Assembly (NCBI GenBank): GCA_017442465.1
Contig: JAFRZQ010000228.1
Coordinates: 1-14,547 of the forward strand
DNA: 14,547 bases
Reading direction: 5' to 3'
Source of the DNA: Anaerotignum sp.
Lineage (GTDB): Bacteria > Bacillota > Clostridia > Lachnospirales > Anaerotignaceae
Part shown: positions 1 through 7,993 of the stretch, one piece after another
Position numbering within the stretch: the first letter of the stretch is position 1
Layout: each line of letters starts with the position of its first letter
Position numbers and translations under genes: made by a program
The notes under the pieces: generated by a model
What the model was told of the DNA's origin: nothing
What the model saw: only the letters and a program-made list of their open reading frames with translations
Database searches by the model: none

Positions 1-1273
1 AGAGGAACAGCCATTCCACAATACTAAACAACGTTGTAGACTGTCCGGCTTCTGCCAGAATGTGAATATATTCCACGATACTTTCATGGATCAGTGTCTT
101 GGAAATATAACCATTCCAGAGGGGAACACCGGTAATACCCAATACTCCCATCAGGAAGATAAATTTCAGAAGGTTCTTATCTCTGCCCCATCCTCTGATC
201 TCATTCAGATCCAGTTTATGCAGATTCATATAGACTACACCGGCAGACATAAACAGCGTCAGCTTCAGCAGGGAATGATTTGCCAGATGAAGGATCGTAC
301 CTTCTGCAGCCAGTGCATTATGATGACCAAGAAGGCCCTGCATACCAATTGCCGTCGCAATAAAACCGATCTGTGACAGAGAGGAACAAGCCAATGTTCT
401 CTTCAGGTTGATGGAGAACACCGCCAGAACAGCACCAAGCACCATAGTCGTTACACCCAGTGCCAGGATCATCATGCCCCACTGTGCGTCGTGAATGAAA
501 ATCTTTGTACTCAGAACCAGCATACCAAACACACCGGATTTTGTCAGAATACAGGACAGCAGTGCAGATGCAGGTGCAGGTGCAACAGGATGTGCTTCCG
601 GCAGCCAGATATGCAGAGGGAACAGACCTGCTTTGGCACCAAAACCAACCAGAGTCAGAACCCCTACAATATAGAAATCCTTCTTGTCTTCCAGGTGGTG
701 GCAGAATGCTGCCAGTTCATCAAAGTTCAGGGTACCAGCCATGCTATACATCATAAACAGGCCCATCAGAGTTACAAGACCACCGATCACGGCTACAGCC
801 AGATAAGTCTGTGCCGCACGGATGGCATGTTCGCTTTCTTCGTGGATAACCAATACGAAAGAGGTAAAGGACATCACTTCGAAGAAAATAAATGTGGTAT
901 AGAAATCTGCTGACAGGAATACACCAAGGGTTGCCCCCAGTGTCATCAGCATAAAGAAATAATATCTGTTTCTGTTACGGTAATGAGCAAAGTATTCTTT
1001 GGAAAATACGGTCGTCATAAACCAGATGAAAGACGCCAGAGACGCCAGTGTGATCCTGAGACCATCCCCATGGAAAGAAAGACCAATACCACAGAAAGCA
1101 GGGATCGTCAGTTCTGCATTTTTTCCAACCAGAGAAAGTGCTCCCAGGAACACAGCCAAGGTTACAGCCATTGCCCAGTAATCTCTGGCAGATTTGCTTT
1201 TTCTGCCAATGAGATAACCGATCAGGGCACCGATCATAGGAAAGAAAACCAGAAATGCTAATGTCATATTCAT
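1..1273 (-). CDS. Proton-conducting membrane transporter, NuoL/MnhA family (antiporter-like copy 4, C-terminus outside window)
   Basis: This is a polytopic ion-translocating subunit of the complex I/Mrp antiporter superfamily; 424 codons are visible and the frame is open to the left edge, so the C-terminal part is missing. The start is the ATG at 1273, with an AAGGAGGGG site that overlaps the stop region of the previous gene, 13 bases upstream. Family features seen: the TM5 glutamate in FFEVMSF (about E132), the TM7 lysine in GFGAKAGLFPLHIWLPEAHPV (about K214), the TM8 lysine in ILTKSGVFG (about K245), HSLLKLTLF (about H333 and K337) and the TM12 lysine in GYISK (about K392). All charged residues of the usual proton half-channels are therefore present. 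It is the most NuoL/MnhA-like of the four copies. It is last in the visible operon and probably belongs to the same membrane complex. Family assignment is firm; the transported ion (H+ or Na+) cannot be read from sequence. Confidence 0.93.
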   Translation of the reverse strand, partial: MNMTLAFLVFFPMIGALIGYLIGRKSKSARDYWAMAVTLAVFLGALSLVGKNAELTIPAFCGIGLSFHGDGLRITLASLASFIWFMTTVFSKEYFAHYRNRNRYYFFMLMTLGATLGVFLSADFYTTFIFFEVMSFTSFVLVIHEESEHAIRAAQTYLAVAVIGGLVTLMGLFMMYSMAGTLNFDELAAFCHHLEDKKDFYIVGVLTLVGFGAKAGLFPLHIWLPEAHPVAPAPASALLSCILTKSGVFGMLVLSTKIFIHDAQWGMMILALGVTTMVLGAVLAVFSINLKRTLACSSLSQIGFIATAIGMQGLLGHHNALAAEGTILHLANHSLLKLTLFMSAGVVYMNLHKLDLNEIRGWGRDKNLLKFIFLMGVLGITGVPLWNGYISKTLIHESIVEYIHILAEAGQSTTLFSIVEWLFL

Positions 1274-1286
1274 TTGTCTCCCCTCC

Positions 1287-2765
1287 TTAATGCAAGCCAA
1301 CTGCTACGTTTCTGAGAATTTCGATCAGAGGTTCAGGATAGAAGCCAATGATCACAGATACCACCGCCAGAACGATCAGTGTACCTGTCATATACAGATT
1401 GGGATCCTGTACATGTTCGTAATAGCCTTCGGGGTATTCCTTATTTCTGGGGAAATATGCCCGAATAACGATCTGGAAAATATACAATGCCGTCAGCAGT
1501 GCAGAAAGGATCAGGGCAACGATACCGATATATGTCATGCTGTTGCCGCTGTCTACCGCAGCTGTTGCCAGTGCCCATTTGCTGTGGAAACCCGCAAAGG
1601 GAGGCACACCGATCAGCCCCAGACCAGTAATGGTCATTGTGGCAAAAGTGATCGGCATCAGTCTGCCAAAGCCTTCCATTTCGTAAAGATATTCTCTATG
1701 TGTTTTATACAGGATTGCACCGGCTGTAAAGAACAGTGTGATCTTGATCACCGCATGATAAACCATATGCAGCAGTGCAGCTGCCAGACCTGCCGGTGTC
1801 ATAATGGCAATACCAAAAATGATATAGGACAGGTTGGATACTGTGGAATAGGCAAATCTTCTTTTTACGTGAGGGGTTCTCAGGGCTACTGTAGAACCAA
1901 ACACGATGGTGATCGCTGCAAAGATCAGCATAACATTCTGTGCCCATGTACCAACCAGGAAGGTAGTACCAAAGGAATAGTATGTCAGACGGATGATCGC
2001 AAAGATACCAGATTTAACGACAGCAACTGCATGCAGCAACGCTGTAACAGGTGTTGGCGCAACGGAAGCCTTGGGCAACCAGCGCCAGAAAGGAAAGATT
2101 GCCGCTTTTACACCAAAACCGAAGAATGCCATTACAAATACTGCCAGCAGTGTTGTTTCATGGCCTGCAACCAGAACAAGATCCAGTACACCGCCGCGTA
2201 CAAAATCTGTTGTAGTACCAAACATATAAATGAATACAAAGCCGATAAATGCCAGAGAAGCACCAAACATCATGTAAAGTACATACATCTTACCTGCATG
2301 TCTGGCTTTATCATCGAACTGGTGCATAACGATAGGTAATGTCACCAGTGTCAGGAATTCATAGAACAGGTACATTGTCAGATAGTTTGCTGCAAAAGCG
2401 ATACCGACAACGACACCAAATGTCATCGTAAAGAATGCGAAGAATCTGTCTTCATGCCCTTCGTGGGTCATGTATTCAAAAGCGTAGATGGTTGTTATGA
2501 TCCACAGCAGGGAAACCATCGTACCAAATACTTTGGACAAACCATCCACATGCAGTGCCAGAGACAGTTTATCACTGAACTCAAACAAAGTTACTTCCGG
2601 ACAGCCTGTACCAAAAATCGCATACAATGCAAAAATCGCATTCAGAATAACGATAGGCAGCACTACCCTTTCCCGGGACTTTCTGTCCTTAAATTTTACC
2701 GGCAGCAGACAGGCGCCTGCAATGATCGGAAAGATCACCGGCAACAATGTCGCAAATGCGTTCAT
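1287..2765 (-). CDS. Proton-conducting membrane transporter, NuoM/MrpD family (antiporter-like copy 3)
   Basis: A complete 492-residue membrane protein of the NuoL/M/N-MrpA/D superfamily, a normal family length, predicted by homology to have about 14 membrane helices. Key ion-channel residues are present: E136 in LFYEFLTL (TM5), K220 in GFGVKAAIFPFWRWLP (TM7), K251 in AVVKSGIFA (TM8), H337 and K341 in YHAVIKITLF, and K396 in GFHSKWALA (TM12). The start ATG at 2765 has GGGAGGAAACAGT just upstream and lies 19 bases after the preceding gene. Its middle and C-terminal half closely parallel copy 2 next door (AYSTVSN, KTHREYLYE and WAQ blocks), which suggests a tandem duplication. The usual histidine before WLP is replaced here by WRWLPKASV. 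Likely role: one ion-translocating module of the Mbh/Mrp-like complex encoded by this operon. Confidence 0.95.
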   Translation of the reverse strand: MNAFATLLPVIFPIIAGACLLPVKFKDRKSRERVVLPIVILNAIFALYAIFGTGCPEVTLFEFSDKLSLALHVDGLSKVFGTMVSLLWIITTIYAFEYMTHEGHEDRFFAFFTMTFGVVVGIAFAANYLTMYLFYEFLTLVTLPIVMHQFDDKARHAGKMYVLYMMFGASLAFIGFVFIYMFGTTTDFVRGGVLDLVLVAGHETTLLAVFVMAFFGFGVKAAIFPFWRWLPKASVAPTPVTALLHAVAVVKSGIFAIIRLTYYSFGTTFLVGTWAQNVMLIFAAITIVFGSTVALRTPHVKRRFAYSTVSNLSYIIFGIAIMTPAGLAAALLHMVYHAVIKITLFFTAGAILYKTHREYLYEMEGFGRLMPITFATMTITGLGLIGVPPFAGFHSKWALATAAVDSGNSMTYIGIVALILSALLTALYIFQIVIRAYFPRNKEYPEGYYEHVQDPNLYMTGTLIVLAVVSVIIGFYPEPLIEILRNVAVGLH

Positions 2766-2784
2766 ACTGTTTCCTCCCTTTCCC

Positions 2785-4251
2785 TTAGAAAATCATTCCG
2801 CTGATACCGCCGATCACATCGAACAGTGTGTTAGGAAGAACACCAAACATCACAACTGCGATGGAAAGCAGTACCAGAGGTACCGTCATGAGATAATTAG
2901 GTTCTTTTTTCTTCAGAGAACCATAGTCAAAATCCTTCCCGGGGAAGAATCCTTCTGCCACAATAGGCATAAGATAGCCTGCTGTCAGCAATGCACTGAC
3001 CATCAGGATAGCAACGCCTGTGATACCCAGAGCGCCAAATTCCGGCATGAGACCGCCCTGTGCCAGATACCATTTGCTGACAAAACCACTGGTAGGAGGA
3101 ATACCGATCAGGGAAAGTGCCGCAAAAGCAAATGTCCACATAACGATTGGCATTTCCTTACCAATACCCTTCAGTTCATACACGTACGTTTTATGTGTTT
3201 TATAGATGATCGCACCGGCACAAAGGAACAGGATGTTTTTCGCAACTGCATGGAAAACCACCTGCAGCAGTGCACCCATAAAACCTGCCGGACACAGCAG
3301 CATCAGGCCGAATACAACATAAGAAACGTTGGAAACTGTAGAATAAGCCAGTCTTTTCTTCAGCAGTTTTTCCTTATAAGCCAGCATGGAGCCCATGAAA
3401 ATGGTAATGATGGACAGGATCAGCACTGCTGTCTGTGCCCAGGAACCACGCAGGAAATCCGCACCGAACAGATAGTATGTCACACGAATGATGGCAATAA
3501 CACCGCCCTTTGTGATAATACCGGAAAGGACTGCAGATGCAGGAGAAGGCGCAACGGGGTGCGCTGTGGGCAGCCAAGCATGCAGAGGGAACATACCCGC
3601 CTTACAGCCGAAGCCCAGGATCATCAGGAAGAATACGATCAGCATCATATTTTCCTTGCCTTCGATCAGTGCCATATTCAGTGTACCGCCGGCAATGAAG
3701 GAAGTTGTGTCGCAGTAGGTATTCAGGAAGAAGAAGCCCATCAGACCCAAACCTGCACCAAAGATAGAGTAACCCAGATATTTCAGGCCGGCACTTACTG
3801 CTTCGGGTGTGCCTGTATGGATTACCAGAGGAACTGTCAGAATTGTCATAAATTCATAAGACAGATACAATGTCATCATATTTTCAGAGAAGCACAGGCT
3901 CATCAGTGCTGCCAGGGAAAATGTATAGAACATAAAGAAACGCGCAGGATTCTTTTCATGTTTGATATATTCCATGGAAAATACTGCCACGATCAGCCAA
4001 ATCGTACTGATCAGGCAGGCAAAGAATTTCGCCAGGCCATCTGTATGGTAAGCAATGGAAAGACGGTCTGTCAGTGTCCACATTGTAGCGGAATGGTCAC
4101 CCATGCACAGGTACCAAACCAGAGCTGCTTCCACCGCCATTGCGATAAAGACCAAAGTGTTGCGCTGCTTTTCTTCCTTCTGAAAGCCAATGATGAGACC
4201 AAAAACAAAAGGTAAAATCATCGGGAGCAGCAAAATTACATTTCCGCTCAT
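2785..4251 (-). CDS. Proton-conducting membrane transporter, NuoM/MrpD family (antiporter-like copy 2)
   Basis: A complete 488-residue antiporter-like subunit. Visible family motifs: E133 in LSYEFMTIL (TM5), K217 in GFGCKAGMFPLHAWLPTAHPV (TM7), K248 in GIITKGGVIA (TM8), H334 and K338 in FHAVAKNILF, and K393 in GFVSKWYLA (TM12). The loop after TM7 has the canonical HxWLPxAHPVAPxPxSA pattern. The start ATG at 4251 is preceded by GAGGTGAG, and the gene begins 23 bases after copy 1 ends. The sequence is clearly closest to copy 3 (shared AYSTVSN, SYVVFG, PAGF, AGAIIYKTH and WYLA blocks), so the two look like paralogues from duplication. It probably acts as a proton- or sodium-pumping module in the membrane arm; that role is inferred from the family. 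Confidence 0.95.
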   Translation of the reverse strand: MSGNVILLLPMILPFVFGLIIGFQKEEKQRNTLVFIAMAVEAALVWYLCMGDHSATMWTLTDRLSIAYHTDGLAKFFACLISTIWLIVAVFSMEYIKHEKNPARFFMFYTFSLAALMSLCFSENMMTLYLSYEFMTILTVPLVIHTGTPEAVSAGLKYLGYSIFGAGLGLMGFFFLNTYCDTTSFIAGGTLNMALIEGKENMMLIVFFLMILGFGCKAGMFPLHAWLPTAHPVAPSPASAVLSGIITKGGVIAIIRVTYYLFGADFLRGSWAQTAVLILSIITIFMGSMLAYKEKLLKKRLAYSTVSNVSYVVFGLMLLCPAGFMGALLQVVFHAVAKNILFLCAGAIIYKTHKTYVYELKGIGKEMPIVMWTFAFAALSLIGIPPTSGFVSKWYLAQGGLMPEFGALGITGVAILMVSALLTAGYLMPIVAEGFFPGKDFDYGSLKKKEPNYLMTVPLVLLSIAVVMFGVLPNTLFDVIGGISGMIF

Positions 4252-4274
4252 TATTTTCTCACCTCATCCTCTCA

Positions 4275-5786
4275 TCACAACGCCATACGCATCAATACAA
4301 TACCCATTTCCACAATATCAACAATAGGACGGTAACCGATGCCTAATGCAAAATTCACAACGATAAACAGAACCATTGCCATAGCATACAAAGGAGAAAT
4401 GGGAACTCTCTTTACATCTTCCTTCGGCTTGGACCAGATCGCAATTACAGAAGGCAGGAAATACATCGCATTCAGGATCATAGAAATTGCCAGTGCCCCC
4501 AGCACCAGAACCATTCTGATACCAGTCATTTCAATCGCTGCCATAGCAAAATACAATTTGGAAATAAAGCCTGCAAACAGAGGCACACCGATCATAGACA
4601 AGGCGCCTACTGTAAATGCAATACCCGCCAGAGGATTTCTGTGAGCTGCACCTTTCAGGTTTTCCAGCTGTTCTTTCCCGCCAGCGTTATCCATAAAGGA
4701 ACCGCAGCAGATAAAGAGCATGGATTTTGTTACCGCATGGGCAAATACATGGAAAATTGCAGCCATCAGACCAAGGATAGAGCCCAGACCGATACCCATG
4801 AAAATATAGCCGATCTGTGCCACAGAAGAGTAAGCCAGCATACGTTTCATACGACCTTCATGCACCGCGAAAACGGAACCCATGACCATGCCAAGAATAC
4901 CCAGAACGAACATAATGTCCGCTATTTTCAGTGTAACCAGTGTTTCCAGTGTGAAAACTTCCAGGCTCAGCTTGATCGCCAGAATGATATATGCCTTCAG
5001 AACCAAACCAGACAGAATGCCGTTAGAGGTTGTCATAGTAGAACCGTAAGCCGTAGGCAGTGCGGAATGGAACGGGAACAGCGCACTCTTGATGCCCAGA
5101 CCAACGAACATCAGTGTTACCACAAACATCAGAGAAAAATTATGGTCGCCCGTTACCATCAGCATCGCAACGGTCTCCCTGATCTGAGGGAACAGCAGAT
5201 GGCCCGTAATACCATACAGGATACATACACCCAGAAGGAACAGACCGGAACCTACACAGCCGAACACCAGGTAATGTGTGGTACCAACGATGGACTGTTT
5301 TGTACCCTTCGCCAGGATCAGTGTACAGGATGCGATCGTCAGGATCTCGATGAATACATAAGCTGTGAACAAGTCATTTGTATATGTCATCGCCAGCATT
5401 GCCCCGAAGGTTGCATTCAGCATGATAAAATAGAAATTCTGTTTTTCAGGAACGATTTCCCTAAACAACTGATCGCTGCCTGCTGTGACCGTCAGAAACA
5501 TAACCACGCTGATCAGAACAGCCAGCAGCGCTTCCAGAGGGCCGACACGCAGTTCATTGCCCCAGGGTGCAGGGAAGTGGCCCATCATAAATGTGAAGGC
5601 TTCCCCATTCTGTACCACATTCACCAGCAGGATCACAGACAGTACACCAACGATGGCAACCATTGTGCCATGCACATATCTTGCGATACGGCCATTTTTG
5701 ATCAGTGGTGTGATGATGCCGCAGAACATAGCAAAAAAGATGCTGAAGAAAGGTATATTATGTACTAAATTCAGATGATGCTCCAT
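4275..5786 (-). CDS. mnhD: Proton-conducting membrane transporter, NuoN/MrpD family (antiporter-like copy 1)
   Basis: A 503-residue polytopic subunit directly following mnhC, the position occupied by MrpD in Mrp operons and MbhH in Mbh operons. The start ATG at 5786 lies one base after the mnhC stop, with a GGAGGAAGGGG site inside the end of mnhC. Motifs: E147 in YVFIEILTI (TM5), K233 in GLGIKSALFPFHSALP (TM7), K264 in GLVLKAYIIL (TM8), H346, H350 and K354 in FHVFAHAVTKSMLF, and K410 in GFISKLYFA (TM12). The segment after TM7 is atypical: residues 240-254 read HSALPTAYGSTMTTS, where the other copies have a WLP and proline-rich motif. It is the most divergent of the four antiporter-like copies yet keeps the channel lysines and glutamate, so it is probably functional. 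The symbol is by position and family, not certain orthology. Confidence 0.93.
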   Translation of the reverse strand: MEHHLNLVHNIPFFSIFFAMFCGIITPLIKNGRIARYVHGTMVAIVGVLSVILLVNVVQNGEAFTFMMGHFPAPWGNELRVGPLEALLAVLISVVMFLTVTAGSDQLFREIVPEKQNFYFIMLNATFGAMLAMTYTNDLFTAYVFIEILTIASCTLILAKGTKQSIVGTTHYLVFGCVGSGLFLLGVCILYGITGHLLFPQIRETVAMLMVTGDHNFSLMFVVTLMFVGLGIKSALFPFHSALPTAYGSTMTTSNGILSGLVLKAYIILAIKLSLEVFTLETLVTLKIADIMFVLGILGMVMGSVFAVHEGRMKRMLAYSSVAQIGYIFMGIGLGSILGLMAAIFHVFAHAVTKSMLFICCGSFMDNAGGKEQLENLKGAAHRNPLAGIAFTVGALSMIGVPLFAGFISKLYFAMAAIEMTGIRMVLVLGALAISMILNAMYFLPSVIAIWSKPKEDVKRVPISPLYAMAMVLFIVVNFALGIGYRPIVDIVEMGIVLMRMAL

Positions 5787-5787
5787 A

Positions 5788-6162
5788 TTATTCCCCTTCC
5801 TCCTCTCTTACCATGCGAAGGATCTCGTCCATGTTCAGCGTACCATAATGTTTATACAGTCTCAGAACCAAAGCCAGAGAGAACGCAGTTACAGATACGG
5901 ATACTACGATACCTGTCAGTACCAGACCTGCAGGAATGGGGTTGATATAGTATTCCGCATCGATGATCCCATTTGTCAGAATAGGCGCAACTCTGCCGAA
6001 TACATAGCCCTTTGCCGCCAGGAAAAGGTATGTAGCAGTGTCCATAATATTCAGACCGATAAATTTTTTGATAAGATTGTTTTGCAGAAGCAGATTCATG
6101 AATCCAATGCCAAAAAGGATTACTGATGCCGCTTCATAATAATTTGTCAGTAAATGACTCAT
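5788..6162 (-). CDS. mnhC: Mrp/Mbh complex subunit C (NuoK-like)
   Basis: A 124-residue, three-helix membrane protein of the MnhC/MrpC/NuoK family. I chose the ATG at 6162 (MSHLLTNYYE) rather than a longer reading from 6213: AGGAG at 6173-6177 sits 10 bases upstream, and the longer form would add a charged, non-conserved extension overlapping the upstream gene by about 49 bases. Family signatures are NLIKKFIGLNIMDTATYLF at residues 29-47 and NPIPAGLVLTGIVVSVSVTA around residues 74-93, followed by a LRLYKHYGT end and an acidic tail. It starts 2 bases after the MbhE-MnhB gene stops and ends 1 base before the first large antiporter-like gene. In the family this subunit connects MnhB-like and antiporter-like subunits in the membrane. 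Confidence 0.95.
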   Translation of the reverse strand: MSHLLTNYYEAASVILFGIGFMNLLLQNNLIKKFIGLNIMDTATYLFLAAKGYVFGRVAPILTNGIIDAEYYINPIPAGLVLTGIVVSVSVTAFSLALVLRLYKHYGTLNMDEILRMVREEEGE

Positions 6163-6164
6163 AA

Positions 6165-7085
6165 TCAGACTTCTCCTTTTGTAAATAAAGCATAGAATCC
6201 ATACATTGTACAAGCTACGACCAGACCTACACAGATGTTCAGAGGCAGGATAAAGCCGGAGCTCAGAATATCGCCGGGTGTACCCTTAGGGATCTCCCAG
6301 CCAACATGGTTTGCGCCTGTAAAGAAGGAATAGCTCTTACAGCCGCAGTATGTCAGCAGACAGGCAACACTGATCTTTGTCAGTGTTTTGATCGTAAAGA
6401 ATGTCTGCATTTTTTTCTGTCCATTTGCAGCGGAATAAAGGATCAGGCCAGCACCAATAATGGAACCGCCGGAGAAGCCGCCGCCGGGAGACAGGTGACC
6501 ATTCAATACAACATAAATACCATACAGGATAACGATAGGTGCCAGACATTTCGCCCCCAGCTTCAAAATGATTTTGGAATCCTGAGAGTCAAATACTTCG
6601 TCTTCTGCCATTTCCCTGTCTTCTGCAGCACTTGCATTTTTATGATCTCTCTGCAGAAGCATCAGAACACCGATCACAGCCATGAACAGTACGTTGGATT
6701 CGCCAAAGGTATCGAACGCACGGTAATCCAGGATCATACCGGCAACAAAGTTGATGGCACCGGTTTCCGCGATCCCCTGTTCCAGATAACGTTCTGCCAC
6801 TTCGTTGTTTGTAATGCTGCCGGGGTCACCAAACATAGGCAGATCCATAACAACACGAAGCATAACAACGATAAAACATACAGTAACCGCAACACACAAT
6901 ACACGATACAACGAGGTATTGGAACGGAGCTTTTCTGCCGTTGCATGCTTTTCGCCGAGCATTTTTTCGCCAACTACTTCATCTTTTTTTTCTCTGGTAG
7001 AGATATATTCATCTGCATTGAGGATCACTTCGTCACCGTCAACCCAGCCTTTCAGTCTCGCCCAGAAAGATTTCTTTTCACTCAT
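6165..7085 (-). CDS. Fused MbhE-like / MnhB-domain membrane subunit
   Basis: A 306-residue protein joining two subunits that are separate in Mbh operons. Residues 1-55 are hydrophilic and charged, with no membrane segment. A helix follows at about 60-80, then an MbhE-type block with INFVAGMILDYRAFDTFGES at 111-130 and a helix at about 131-145; this corresponds to the far C-terminal part of MrpA. A charged linker (about 146-170) leads into an MnhB/MrpB/MbhF domain, recognised by LAPIVILYGIYVVLNGHLSP and GGGFSGGSIIGAG at about 181-213 and by the helices near the end. The ATG at 7085 is preceded by GGGAGGG and begins 4 bases after the DUF4040 gene. By family knowledge MnhB contributes to the cation path at the membrane interface. 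The N-terminal cytosolic extension is unusual and its role is unknown. Confidence 0.93.
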   Translation of the reverse strand: MSEKKSFWARLKGWVDGDEVILNADEYISTREKKDEVVGEKMLGEKHATAEKLRSNTSLYRVLCVAVTVCFIVVMLRVVMDLPMFGDPGSITNNEVAERYLEQGIAETGAINFVAGMILDYRAFDTFGESNVLFMAVIGVLMLLQRDHKNASAAEDREMAEDEVFDSQDSKIILKLGAKCLAPIVILYGIYVVLNGHLSPGGGFSGGSIIGAGLILYSAANGQKKMQTFFTIKTLTKISVACLLTYCGCKSYSFFTGANHVGWEIPKGTPGDILSSGFILPLNICVGLVVACTMYGFYALFTKGEV

Positions 7086-7089
7086 GCCA

Positions 7090-7353
7090 TCAACCCTCCC
7101 TTGTACCTTTCAGTGCATGCACTTTTTTCAGGGTCAGGAAGAAAAGCACAGTATCAATACCTGCACCTACAGCCGCCTCTGTGATCGCCAGGTCGGGAGA
7201 TTCCAGAAAAAGCCATACGATCGCCATAACGGAGCTGTAACCCATGAAAATAATAACAGCCATAAACAGATTTTTTGTCACAGAAACGCCGATAGCACTG
7301 ATGATCAGGAAAACGACCAGGATCATCTGGATCATAATACTAAAATCACTCAT
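7090..7353 (-). CDS. MbhD-like DUF4040 membrane subunit
   Basis: A small 87-residue membrane protein with about three helices. The signature SPDLAITEAAVGAG at residues 52-65, followed by IDTVLFFLTLKK, is typical of MbhD and of the equivalent stretch in the C-terminal part of MrpA (DUF4040 family), with the acidic residues D54 and E59 in the conserved positions. The ATG at 7353 overlaps the mnhG stop by four bases (ATGA), so translational coupling is likely. That this region stands alone instead of being fused to a large MrpA is the organisation of archaeal Mbh/Mbx clusters rather than of classical bacterial Mrp operons. The role is inferred to be structural and ion-path coupling between the small subunits and the antiporter modules. 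Confidence 0.92.
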   Translation of the reverse strand: MSDFSIMIQMILVVFLIISAIGVSVTKNLFMAVIIFMGYSSVMAIVWLFLESPDLAITEAAVGAGIDTVLFFLTLKKVHALKGTREG

Positions 7354-7661
7354 TTGTCCTTCATCCTTTCTGCCGCATCTTTATTGGTCATAAGTTCTAT
7401 CTTTGCAATCATGTGTGTTGCAATAGGGCTGGTCAGCCAGAAAAACAGAATGATCAGAATGAATTTTGCAATGATAAACACATTGCTGCTCAGAATGATC
7501 AGACCCAGCACAATAAAAAACAGACCCATTGTATCACCCAGGGCTGCTGCGTGCATTTTGTTCATTACATATTTGAAACGGAAAACACCAAAGGTAGCGC
7601 AAAGGAATACAAACAGACCAATGATGATGCAGATCGCAGCAATAATTTCTCTTACTGGCAT
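7350..7661 (-). CDS. mnhG: Monovalent cation/proton antiporter subunit G
   Basis: A 103-residue protein of the MnhG/MrpG/MbhC family, with three hydrophobic segments at about 5-25, 43-62 and 63-85. The family motif is GVFRFKYVMNKMHAAALGDT at residues 25-44, matching the usual G-x-x-R-F ... H-A-A ... D-T-x-G pattern, and a second block WLTSPIATHMIAKIE at about 75-89 matches the conserved LTxPxAxH end. The start ATG at 7661 overlaps the end of mnhF by 10 bases and is preceded by GAGGAGGCGAAGG. The tail is charged. It is one of the small accessory subunits (E, F, G) that form the peripheral group of Mrp- and Mbh-type complexes. Confidence 0.95.
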   Translation of the reverse strand: MPVREIIAAICIIIGLFVFLCATFGVFRFKYVMNKMHAAALGDTMGLFFIVLGLIILSSNVFIIAKFILIILFFWLTSPIATHMIAKIELMTNKDAAERMKDK

Positions 7662-7993
7662 TCTTCCTTCGCCTCCTCTTCTTTTTCTTCCTGTTCTTTT
7701 CTGCTCAGGTACAGCAGACGACCTTTATGGTGCAGTGTAACCACATGACACATAACAACTACCGCCAGGAAGGACAGCAGTGTATACACCAGAGAAACGT
7801 CGATCAGCGCGGTTTCGCTCAGATAAACTGCAAGGATACAGATGACTGCCGTTGTCATGGTACCGATCATGTTGATGGCAACGATACGGTCAGTATAACG
7901 AGGCCCCTTTACTGCACGGCTGAAAGCCAGCATCATGCAGATCGCAAACACGCACATAGCGACTTCTAAAACAAAGTGCATTGTCTCGCTCAT
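7652..7993 (-). CDS. mnhF: Monovalent cation/proton antiporter subunit F
   Basis: A 113-residue membrane protein of the MnhF/MrpF/MbhB family, with three helices. The conserved block RAVKGPRYTDRIVAINMIG at residues 26-44 and the DVSLVYTLLSFLAVVV stretch at 65-80 identify it. The ATG at 7993 overlaps the mnhE stop by four bases and is preceded by GGGAGGGG. The last 15 residues are an acidic and lysine-rich tail (QEEKEEEAKEE) that looks disordered and is probably cytoplasmic. Alternative assignments are unlikely given the neighbours E and G on each side. Confidence 0.95.
   Translation of the reverse strand: MSETMHFVLEVAMCVFAICMMLAFSRAVKGPRYTDRIVAINMIGTMTTAVICILAVYLSETALIDVSLVYTLLSFLAVVVMCHVVTLHHKGRLLYLSRKEQEEKEEEAKEECQ

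Noticed and set aside
1290..2339. Plus-strand frame of 349 codons and similar antisense frames at 4641-5768, 6306-7184 and 10317-11738
   Set aside because: Each mirrors a conserved minus-strand gene, lacks a convincing ribosome binding site and shows the biased composition of antisense frames.
2488..4215. Long plus-strand open frame of 575 codons opposite the antiporter genes
   Set aside because: It is exactly antisense to two well-conserved membrane protein genes, is rich in Cys, His and Gln, and has no recognisable domain; it is a codon-usage shadow.
6163..6213. Upstream in-frame ATG extending mnhC by 17 residues
   Set aside because: It would overlap the fused MbhE-MnhB gene and bypass the AGGAG site placed correctly for the ATG at 6162.
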